A DNA stretch of 64,000 bases from Ramazzottius varieornatus. Lineage: Eukaryota; Tardigrada; Eutardigrada; Parachela; Ramazzottiidae. The notes under the pieces are model-generated. The model did not search any database and was not told where the DNA came from. It was given only the letters and a program-made list of their open reading frames with translations. The DNA lies in NCBI GenBank assembly GCA_001949185.1, contig BDGG01000003.1, positions 1,931,298-1,995,297 of the forward strand, written 5' to 3'. The position numbers and the translations under genes were made by a program. Below, in pieces: positions 33,116 to 42,891 of this stretch. Position 1 is the stretch's first letter, and each line of letters starts with the position of its first letter.

Positions 33116-35193
33116 TCAGTTGACTGTGCATTCGTCTTCATGGACAGCGATGGATCTTTCGCGGAATTTCTGCAGGAGCTTAGGGGAGCTGAACTTAATT
33201 GAGCCTTCCGTGCGAAGGCCCGCCGGCGCCGAGCGCATCCGGCTGAGTCCAGCGCGCACTCGTTTGACGACAGTGTTGGGGGGCAACCTCAGCTTGAGGC
33301 CCAATAATAACTCTGTATTAAGCAGAACGGAAGGTTAATGGATACAGTACATCCCCCGAAAGCCACTGGTTCAGATCTCTTAGACCAATTTACCTCTGAA
33401 AGCTTCCTGTACTCCGTAATCATCTTTGGCGCTGGCTTGGATCAACCCGCAATTTTCCCAATCACATTTTACCTGGAAGCGAGATAAATTTAAACGTCAC
33501 ATGTGAACAAGCTAGTCATTTTGTCCAGGTTTCTGGACTAAACTACAAGATAGTCTTGCGAACACAAAATTCTTAAAATATTTCATTTGGTACATGGGCA
33601 AATGATTTGAGCCAGATCGCCATGTCGCACGATTCTGTTATGATTGTCTGAAAGTATGCGTTACTTGGGAGAACGACCTGGTTCAAATCAACTGCCTACT
33701 TCCTGTTTGGAAATTATGGTAAACGAGGCTTACCAGGAAGTCGACATAGGGCAAGTCAACCTTGTGTTGAGCAATATCCAGGTCCATTTTGTTACAGACA
33801 ACAACCATGGGTATCACGGGGACATTCTGTTCACTCTGCTTAATCCGCAGTATGTCCTGTCGCAAGGATTTTATGCACTCGAGGGATTCTTCGCAGTCAG
33901 GGGCGAAGATCAGAAGGAATCCGTCGGCTTGGCGTATCGCTACTTCCCTCATGGCCGGGAAGCTGCCGTAACCGGAGGTATCCAGTAATTCCACCGTGAT
34001 GACCTGCGAACCGACTTGCACATCTAACCGATGCATTTCATCGTGGTTCTTAGGAAGATGCTCCGGGAACCTGTGAGGGAACAAATAATCTGTCTTAAGC
34101 TCGTCAGAACCGCGTCATTGTAACGGTTAGCCGTACGGGAATATGACAAATCAATTAGCCTGCTGTTTTGTTCAAGGGATCGAGAAAAGTCACAAGATGG
34201 TCCTTCGGGCTCTTCCTTTTTCTAGTCCATCAAACTAATTTTCATGAGGGATAAGTATGGCAGGTTAACTATCTAGCTCCACTTCCGCTTTTTACTTCAA
34301 GCATCATAACTTTGGAAGACAAAAAGGTACAACTTCATGGTAGCCCAATAAACAAACATATTTTTCGCCGGATTTCTCCTAAGCCGGATTAGACTCACTG
34401 TTTGGTGATAAACCGCGACAACACCGATGTTTTTCCAACATGACCTGAAAAACAAGATTAATTATTCCCTAGGGTATCGGGATTTTACACAGGACGGTCA
34501 TAAGCATAATAATTTTTGTTTTCGATCAGCCAGGAACCATGTATATACTTTTCGCCAGAAGTCATAAACGCCCATTATGAAATAATGACAGAAAATTAGA
34601 CACCGGGTGTCGTCTCAAGTGGCGCACGTTCTCATTGTTATCAGCATGGAGCGTGTGCCACCTACGAAAACGACTTGGGTGGATTCGTTTGCCGGCTTCC
34701 CAAATAGTCCACAATCCGATAAGAATTTCTAGCCTCGAAGGAGCGATGACGTATCGAGTCTTCAAAGGTAGAAAAAATAATACAGCACCATACCTGCGCC
34801 CATCACGACGATCCTCCACACTTGCTTGTTGAAAGGACTCTGTGAAATCAAGGCTTCGCTCTTGGTTTCCTGAACGCGTTTCCACTGGGACGGTCGAGTG
34901 CGGACACAGTCGGCCATCTTGTCGGCGGCTCCAAGGTGTGAGTTCACGCGGACGGCATGGGGGTTCGAGCTGGGCATGGCAGCGTTAGGCGAATTAGAGA
35001 GGGCTGTTGCCGGGGTCAGAGATAAACGGCGGAAAACAGCAGCTGGGAAGGAGGAAGCGCGCATCAATTTCTTGGGAGACTCTTCACGCTTGTCGGCTTT
35101 GCTATCAGCCTTCAGTTCCTCCTTACCACTGTCACTTGACTCTTCGGGAAGCCCTACGGAACGCCAATGACGGAACTGCAACTTTATCGACAT
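33116..35193 (-). CDS. RASD/Ras-dva-like small GTPase with long N-terminal extension
   Basis: Minus-strand exons: 35193-34794, 34444-34399, 34070-33734, 33472-33394 and 33312-33116. Phases close to 352 residues. The GTPase begins near residue 127. Its P-loop GAGHVGKTS is split across exons 1 and 2, switch II is DTSGYGSFPAMRE, and the G4 motif CNKMDL and G5 motif ASAK are present. DTSG followed by FPAMR is characteristic of the RASD1/Rhes and Ras-dva group, which lack the catalytic Gln of Ras (Gln61). The chain ends CTVN, readable as a CaaX prenylation box, so it probably sits on membranes. The first ~125 residues are Ser/Lys-rich and unusual in length. Introns 1 and 3 each hold a family A MITE. 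GTPase class is firm; subfamily moderate. Confidence 0.87.
33600..33712. repeat. Palindromic MITE family A, copy 11 (RASD-like intron 3)
   Basis: GAGCCAGATCGCCATGTCGC and ATGCGTTACTTGGGAGAACG face each other, with GACCTGGTTCAAATC to the right. Confidence 0.75.
34600..34706. repeat. Palindromic MITE family A, copy 12 (RASD-like intron 1)
   Basis: Core arms CTCAAGTGGCGCACG and CGTGTGCCACCTACG. The right end is the clear terminus GTTTGCCGGCTTCCCAAA; the left outer arm is short or lost. Confidence 0.8.
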
Positions 35194-36888
35194 TGATTAC
35201 ACTGATGAAATGATGAACGAGAGGGCGGTGTACCCGCTTAAATATATCACTCCCGATACCTGTGATCAGATACGTGGTGAAGGAATTAAAAGCTCTAATT
35301 AGCCTGACTGTACGCAGAAACGTAAAGAAGGTTGGCCAGGCTGTATGGAGAAAAAAGGAAGAAAAAGCGGAGGTTGGAGAGGTGGAAGGTGAGTATCATG
35401 ATGGCACCCCACGAATGCCCGGCCTCCTTTGTTTCTGCGGCACCATTCATGGAACGCCGTATTATACCTCTGCTCTTTCTTACTCCCATCGGGCCGCTGA
35501 GGTATACGTATCAGTGCGGTTATTCAAAGAGAATCGCGGTGCTGCAGTAATATCCCTGATGAATCCCGCATCTCTAGGGGATGAACGATCTGTGCAGGTG
35601 ATCTGCTCGGTATTCGCATCAACTTGTTTCGCAAAATCCCCTTCATTAGCGTGATATTCCGTGCGGCTGATGACGAATCGGAAGCATGACGGAAATCTCG
35701 CACGAACATAACTGGAAGTGCAATTAATTTACAAATATCTTTAATTTGAATTTCTTAAGACTCAGTTTTTGAAGCCTTATCTTCAAGAAGGTCTAGTAAT
35801 TTTGTTATTTCCGATCAAGTAGGCTCTTTTCATGGCTAAACTTTGTTCCCGATGGTCGCTGCCGAATTTTCCTGTCAGGGAGGGCCAATTATGTTACATG
35901 AAGACAGTAGCGTTGTCTTCCGTTCGTTGCATGTACCCGCATTTGAAGGGAATCAGGCTGAAGATCTCAAAGGAAGTCACCGAGTAGAAAGTAACAACTT
36001 CGAATTCCGTGCGTTGGTTTTCGGGAACAACAGCCCTTCCCCACATAGGTGCTATACACTCTTTTCGGAAGCACTGAGCAACACTAACCGACTTTCGCTA
36101 CATGTACAGGACGCTTTGAGACCTGAGACTAATTAGTTCCCCGTACCCTCCTTTGCATGGGCACATACATGTTTTCGAGCCGGCTAAATTTCCAGCTTCA
36201 GAGGCACCGATGTTAAAGTGTTTCTGTTACGGGATTTAGTCTCGCAAAAAGTGGATTTGTAATCAGTCGGAAGTAAAGTCAACGTCACCTGCACAGCCTC
36301 CTAATTAAGAAACACCGCTGGTTCGAACAAGTATTTCGTTTCAGAATCGTCGCTACGAGGACCCGAAAGATTTCCCAGCTCTTCAAAAATTGCAATAATT
36401 TTCACACCGTATTTTGGTGACGGAATTTGTAGCTGGCAAACAGTAGTTTCGGATATACGTTTGTATGAAGTTTTCTGCTTACTATATGCGGCACTAATTT
36501 GTTAAAAGTGCTTTTCGCAGTTTTTGTCCGAAATTACTATGCAAATAGTGTATCAACACGCTCGAATATACTGGAATGTACTTGTTTCTGACACTACGCT
36601 TTTTGTCTATCCTCCGCCAGTATTTGTCCGAGATTCGTGTCACACCGTCCAGATGTGAAATGTAGTGTTCGGGTAGAGGAACGACCAGTTTTCGGGTTGA
36701 CTTATATTGTGCTGTACACTGGTTCTACAGTGAACGACGCATCTTCGGGATTTTCTGTAGCACCGGGAAGTGGTCAATCGCGTTTCTTCGCGATACCTTG
36801 TGGAGAGCCTAGAGTCTCGGCTATCTTGCGAAAGCACTGATCTCGTGATTGAGGAATGACATGGTCTAAATGGTCCCTCGTTAGTCGC
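35194..36888. other. Intergenic, no gene seen
   Basis: Upstream of the RASD-like gene. Open frames at 35262-35654 and 35843-36136 lack domains and partners. Confidence 0.4.
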
Positions 36889-36999
36889 CTTTGGGAGGCC
36901 GGCAAGCAATTTCGGGACGATGTAGTGGGCGCAGTTTCCTATGTTATTGGCCGCGAGCGTGCGCCACTGAGATAACGATCAGCCCGAGAGTGTTTGCAT
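36889..36999. repeat. Palindromic MITE family A, copy 13
   Basis: The left terminus TTTGGGAGGCCGGCAAGC is the best preserved in the window. Core arms are GTAGTGGGCGCAG and GCGTGCGCCACTGAG. Confidence 0.85.
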
Positions 37000-37753
37000 G
37001 CGGTCTTAGAGCGCAAAATAATAGGTATTATTAATAATGTCCGGATGTTCTCGTTAATTTGTGCGCCGGTACCCAGAACACAGTGTCCCAGGGGCAGAGC
37101 TAGCATCTCCGTGAAATTATTGCAATGAACCTACATCATTCAACACGTATGTCTTCTCAAAATAATTATTGTAAAGGTTCTCTGACGTCAGCCCCAGCTG
37201 CCTACCGTCGGATTTAATTTGGCTCCTTTTTTCCTATGTAATAAACTACGAAGGGGTTCTCCAAAAACATTAGAAATGCGGGATCCTGAATCTAGAGAAG
37301 CTTCGGGCAAAGAAACGTCGTAATTATACTGTGTACGCGCAGGACCTCCATCCTAGTTGGTAAGGTTCGTAAAGGTGACGCAACTCCAGGCCAACACTGA
37401 TTTTCATTTTATGTCTATCAATACCATGAACTATGCGAAAGGTTGCGCATTGAACAAAGGACACGAACAAGGATAAAAGACCAGCTGGAAATAAATCAGA
37501 CCGATAATCTGTCGAGTAGAGTTAGGAATACCCGTAAACCTCCTAGGTAAAACTCGAGCGGAATTATTCAGTCTGCAAACTTTGAAGCATTCAAGGAGCG
37601 AATTGAAATTAGAGAAATCGAAATGGAGGGAACACTCTTAAAATAAACGGCATTTGAGAAGCCTCAAGAAAGTCTACAGCAGGACAATGAGCATTGACGC
37701 AACGAGGAACATCTCAAAACGCGAAACGTCGAACAGCACTTGAACTTCCAAGT
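37000..37753. other. Intergenic, no gene seen
   Basis: Downstream of the minus-strand NFATC2IP-like gene. No coding or RNA feature is supported. Confidence 0.4.
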
Positions 37754-39057
37754 TCAAACCATCTGGGCGTCGACGATTTCCCCGTCATCCATATCATAAT
37801 TCTCTGGCTTCTTCCCTGGATTCAGTCTGTCGCCGTCGAATATGAAGACAACCTACAGAAGCGCAAAGAAGACTTGGAAGGTGAAATGGGACTGGGCGAA
37901 TGGACTGAACTAGATCAGTTTCCTAAGTGGCGCACAAGTTCGGCTAGCAACCATGATAATGTCCATCATTTGATACAACGATCTGGCGCAGTTCATTTGC
38001 TCAGGTCCAAAACTCCAAATAAGATAAGAAGAGCTTTTCGCAGCGTAAAATGGTACAATGAAGATAATTTGAAAACATATCACAAACGTTTTCGAAGTTG
38101 ATTCCGGCAGTCTGGCAATATTTCACCATGAAGTTCCTCAACGGCGCTCTTTTATCCGCTTCCACCTTCGTCCTTCCCTTCGCCCCACCACCAGACTGGA
38201 CATTGAAAGTTATCCGGTAAGCTTCAGGAATACTATTCTGTTGTTCCGCAGAGCCATCATCTCGGAAAGCAGACAGGAACACCCGCTCCTTCCCGATATC
38301 GTTCAGCGTATCCAGCGGATTTACCGTGTGCGAAGGATCTCGGTTACAAAATATCAAGACCCTCTCCGCCGTCGTCTCCATATGCTTGGCCATCTCCTCA
38401 AACACGTTACAGAACGGCTCGCTCAAGAACAAATTAAACTTATGTCTGTCATGTTTCCACAATATCATTATTTGCTCTTTCAACACCTCTGCTTCGCCAC
38501 CTGTTGATGGAGGCTCAACTACGGAGGGGAACTCATCCCCGAGACAGATTTCTTCCTCAGCGTCGTTCAGAGCTTGCAGCAGCTTCTCACGTTGTTTCTT
38601 CGAGGCTGATTCGACCCTGTTTCCGGCTGCTTTCTGGATCTTTTCAGCTTTACTTAGCCGTCCTTTCTTGACTGGAATGTCCACCGGAAGTAGCTTCTTC
38701 TTTGCTTTATGCTTCACTTCAATGCTTTCAACGTCGTCCTCGATGTCCTGCCGACTTCCACGGCTCCTGGATGAACTTGAACTTTCCTCGCAGACGATGT
38801 CTGGTTCAGCATCTTCGATCTCCACCCGGGCTAGATTAACGAAAAGTTGAAGGGCAGATTGCGTGAGTAGTGAGAAGGGAAAGTTACTTACGCGTGCCGT
38901 TTTTGGATTCGTTCACCCCGGTCTTCGCTTGCTCGGCTTTCACTTCGGCCACGGCTTTCGCAGAGGCTTGGGCAGCCAGGGACTTCATGCTGGTCTTCTC
39001 GACAATCTTCTTGATGGCATAGGGATTGTAGGTTTTGATGGCAGGCTTGGACGCCAT
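37754..39057 (-). CDS. NFATC2IP: NFATC2IP / Esc2-Rad60 (RENi) family protein, two SUMO-like domains
   Basis: Minus-strand exons: 39057-38892, 38830-38088 and 37852-37754. Phases close to 335 residues. After a charged, Ser-rich N-terminal part come two SUMO-like domains. SLD1 is about residues 175-245 (IMILWKHDRHKFNLFLSEPF ... FEEMAKHM ... RVLIFCNRD ... TLNDIG). SLD2 is about 260-335 (YRITFNVQ ... PLRNFMVKYCQTAGI, then VVFIFDGDRLNP in the last exon). The protein ends DAQMV with no diglycine, so it is not conjugated like SUMO; this is typical of the RENi family, which supports SUMO-dependent repair and recombination. The segment PDIVCEESSSSS could also bind SUMO. It is head-to-head with EME1, about 0.85 kb apart. 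Intron 2 contains a family A MITE. Confidence 0.87.
37886..38008. repeat. Palindromic MITE family A, copy 14 (NFATC2IP-like intron 2)
   Basis: ACTAGATCAGTTTCCTAAG and core TGGCGCACAAG, then ACAACGATCTGGCGCAGTTC. The right inner arm is eroded, but the outer arms still pair. Confidence 0.7.
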
Positions 39058-39904
39058 GGTAGACGTAGACGGCAGATAAGCTGGCTTTATCGATGCCTCA
39101 AGGCTGGAAGTCGGGCAACGCTTAAACGCGAACGCCTAGCGGTGTCTAGAACATACCATTCTCAATGAATGTTGACAGCGCAGGTACAGTAATGAGGCGA
39201 CTGGATAAGCTGGAGAGAGGAGTCTTGAAAAACGAAGACCAATATAGAGATTGCGAGCCAAAGCGCACTAGCACAATTCGATACGCATAGGAACATCGCA
39301 TAGGAACATTGTGCGACTCTCTTAACATAGAGCCTACGAGACGAACTTGTTCCTATGACGTCACGATGTTCCTCTGCGTATCGAATTGTGCTAGTGCGCT
39401 TGCAATCTGTATGATAGAGAAGCATAGGAAAGCTTCGACTGCAATCCTGTGATTTGAACAAGACCCGTGAGGATGTCCAAATGTCTGTAATTTCGAAGAA
39501 GAGCAGTCACAAAACTGAAAAGTCAGACTGTCAGAGACTCAGACTCAGAGTCTTATAAAATGAGCGCTGCTTTGTTCAGTGTTTGGGCGCATGACGTAAA
39601 GTTTCCTCAGAACTCAGAAATCACTAAACCCGTTTTTCATATTCAACCTTGTGACTCTATACGGCGGACGATAGACACGACGGTTACGACATGAGTTGAA
39701 GTAAAGTACCAAGCACCGCCTCACTGGGATTTTGGCTGCGTGCCAAGTTTCAGTTGACGTTTGTTGTGGTTTTTCCACGCGTTCGACTTCAGCTGCTCCG
39801 GAAAACTCCTTCTCGTCGGGGCGATCCTACGCTGGGATAACCCGATCATTTTTGCTCAATCACACGTTCTTGTTCTTGCAGATGCGAGGGGCACTTCAAG
39901 AGGT
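39058..39904. promoter_or_regulatory. Divergent intergenic region between NFATC2IP-like gene and EME1
   Basis: The two start codons at 39057 (minus) and 39905 (plus) face away from each other, so both promoters lie here. A GCAG/ATG acceptor-like site at 39881 suggests a 5' untranslated intron for EME1. The MITE at 39243-39414, with a TGACGTCA palindrome, sits inside this region. No TATA box is clear. Confidence 0.5.
39243..39414. mobile_element. Palindromic MITE family B, copy 2
   Basis: CGCACTAGCACAATTCGATA at about 39264 is mirrored by TATCGAATTGTGCTAGTGCG at about 39379. The interior has TATGACGTCACGATGTTCC. It shares arms and interior with 27556-27744. Confidence 0.85.
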
Positions 39905-42412
39905 ATGGCCGGGGAGGATTCTGATTCCGATATCGAATGCGTCTATGTCTCCGAAAGCAACCCGCCAAAAGCCCGAAAGCAGTCTCCGCAGGACGAAGCC
40001 GTCACTATCCTCTCCGTTACGAACGATCCACCGCAGCTCAGAAGGATGGTATGTCGAAGAAGCCCTTCACTCGATGGTTCACCGCCGCCGAGAGAAGACT
40101 GGGAAGTTCTGTTCGGATCGGGCAGCAAATCTCCCACGCAGTCGTTCTTCCATGCCCACAGCAGCTCATCAGACGAGATAAACCCGGCAGATCAACCTAT
40201 CCTCCTCGGCTCGGATGAATCCGATCTCGATATCATCTGCGTACAAGACAACAGCTTATCGGAGCGTCAAGAGAAGCCTTCTGCAATTACACAACCACTC
40301 TTTGAAGACAGGATAGATGAAACGCAACCATCAACAAGTAGAAGTGATGAGGAGAATATCCTTCAGACAGTCGATGTCAGTTTGCTTTCCATCCAAAGCC
40401 AGACTTCGCCCGGTAAAAGAAAGACCACTGAGGATGAAATCGAACCTACAATATCGAATAACGATCGCCTAAATTACTCATTTGACAATAACTTTGCGTC
40501 GAATGATTTTCCAGATGACTTCGCGCAGTACAGCGACCACAACACGCCTTCGTCCTCGCAGAATGGTTTGGCGGATGTCAGCATGCACAGCGTTAGCCAA
40601 GATCGAGGAATCAGCAACGATGGGGATAATACGGCAGTCTCGAAGAAGAAAAAGGAATGCAGTAAGAAGTTGAGCGACGGCGAGGTCGATGCGAAGGAGG
40701 CAAAGCGGCTGGAAAAGGAGGCGAAAAAGGCTGAGAAGGAAAAAGAAGCCGAAAGAACAAAGAAGGAAAAGGAAGGAAAAGCGCAGGTTAGGAAAGAAGC
40801 AAAACACCAGAAAGAGGCGGAAAAGCTGAAGAAGCTGGCGCTGAAGGAAGCTTACAGACCGATGCAAGGAGGCAAGAAAAGTCTGGAGGTGAGAAAAACT
40901 TTGCACTTATTTTCCGTTGAGTGGCGTGTGACGTCGTTGGCGTATCTTGTACGCATTCAAGGTTTTCTCATGGCGTCATGCGCTGCACTGATAATTGGTT
41001 TGCCATTTCCGGTTACAGTGGTGATACGGTTTGATTTTTGTGTAGCACCTGAAAGCGCACATTCCCGTGCCGATTCTTGATGCCATCGGTCGCGACGTTC
41101 TGTCGGAAGTGCTGGAAGAAATCGGGACAAGCTTGAGGTATGAGGAGGTGGACACCGAAGGACCCGCGGCTAGCGTAGTACGGTGGACTCGATCGTACGT
41201 CACGGCAGAAGTCGAATCGGCAGACCAGGCTGTAAAGGTAAGGGAGTGCTACCCGGCTTTTACTATCCGAATTTGTCGTCTGTTGAGATAGGACGATTGC
41301 TCTAGATGTTCACAAAAGAGCAACATGTGGAAGAGAAGGACGTCCTCATACAGATTCCGAAGAAGGAACTGGTCGCGATGGTCGACACGTACAAGCAGGT
41401 GAGTTCGGTGGTACTTCGCATTTCTTCATCGAGAATTATGGCAGATTTCGTACAATATGTTATCTATGCCTATGTATTTCTGCGGGTGCAGCTTCAGTTG
41501 AACCACATTGTGCCTATCGAACGGGAAAGCTTCATTAGCTTCCAGAGAAAATGGAAGGACCGGTATCCCGGAAATAAATTACATTTCTTCGTTTACGGCA
41601 TCGAAAATTATTTCAAGTGAGTATGTGCACTCGAGCCAGTCTTATCGGATTCTGCACCTTATAAGTAATTTCAGTTTCGCTTGACGCGTTCCTTTGTCTT
41701 CTAGAAACCAGCTGTCGAATGCGGTGTATGGAAACAACCGTCCGGCTCGAGCGAAGCAGCCCAGGAAGTCCATTCTTGACATTCACTATCAAGTCACCTA
41801 TGCTGATTTGGACGAGGTCCGTATTCGAGTCACAAATGAAACACTGTACACATTGAAGACTGAAGACTGATTGAATGTCTCAGGCTATGATTGACTTTTC
41901 CTGTTGCACTGGAGGTACCATCGTGCAAGTTGAATCGCCGAAAGAATATGCGCGGCTGATCATCAGCATGCACAAGTCCATCGCTGAATCGGTGTCCAAG
42001 TAAGGGAAAGGTTACTCGAAGTAGTGTTGATGCATAAAGAATTTCTCTTCTCAGGGAGCTGAAACAGCAGGAAACCGCTCTGTTCGATGCAATATCGGCC
42101 AACACGAAGACGAAAGGCGTTTTCGTATCGGAGGACGACGACAACGGCTACAGGGAACTGTGGGTCCGCCAGCTGGAGCAGTTTAGTTTGGTGTCGCGAG
42201 ACGTGGCCATCACTATTGTCAACTTGTACCCGTCTCCTAGGCTCCTCGCTAAAGCCTATGATGACTGCAGTACTGAGCTGCAGAAGGAGCAGCTTTTGGA
42301 AGATGTCATCATACGGCGAGGGACCGAGCGACGCATCGGGCCAAAAATGTCCAGGCTTTTGTATTTATCCATGTGTTCGGAGAATGGCGAAGAGCTTCTT
42401 GGCGACGCCTGA
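39905..42412 (+). CDS. EME1: Crossover junction endonuclease subunit EME1
   Basis: Exons are 39905-40888, 41046-41237, 41306-41398, 41492-41616, 41705-41816, 41884-41999 and 42055-42412. Phases close to 659 residues. EME1 is the non-catalytic partner of MUS81; together they cut branched DNA from stalled forks and recombination. The N-terminal ~280 residues are disordered and carry three acidic hydrophobic clusters that look like SUMO-interacting motifs (IECVYV at 10-15, VTILSVT near 33, DIICV at 109-113). A Lys/Glu-rich coiled coil follows (about 285-325), then the degenerate XPF-type nuclease domain and a helix-hairpin-helix tail with LVSRDVAITIVNLYPSPRLL and RRIGPKMSRLLYLSM, matching human EME1 (YPSPQLL, RRIGPELSRRIYLQM). 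An AATAAA signal lies at 42600-42605. Confidence 0.92.
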
Positions 42413-42891
42413 TTCCCAATATTCTTTTTTGATACACTCTCTGCACTTATGCTTTTTCAAGAAGTGTGTGAAGAGACTGTGGTCGGCTTCTTACGGCCGT
42501 GAGCATCGTTTCACTTAACAAAGTTTAAAGTTTTGTAGAGTGCCTTCCCACACAAACTTATGAAATGACATTATTATGGCAGTATTTTAATTTTCAATTA
42601 ATAAACTGGTCGAAACAGAATCAGCTTATTTGCAGTACTCACGTTTCTGAAGATTGTGGTGGAACTCCTAAAACTCTGAGCGGAATTCCAAACTTCCACG
42701 TTCACAAACGCGTGACGTCCGCTCGAACGACGCCGCTGACTTCTGGTTGGAATTTCGTTTCGTTGACTACTTAACCTTGATTATTTAACCTTCCGCGAAT
42801 CTCCGTCGATTCCTTCCGTAGCTAGCCTTGATCTTCGGCGACGTTCCCTATCGGTCAGGAAGACACCTGGACATTGGTGGCGCAGGCCACC
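42413..42891. other. Short intergenic between EME1 and CDK5RAP3
   Basis: Contains the probable EME1 poly(A) signal AATAAA (42600-42605) and the CDK5RAP3 promoter. No gene is seen. Confidence 0.5.

Noticed and set aside
40045-40200. A possible intron in EME1 at ATG/GTATGT
   Set aside because: The frame stays open through it, and downstream sequence keeps the same acidic, Ser-rich character with a SUMO-interacting-like motif.
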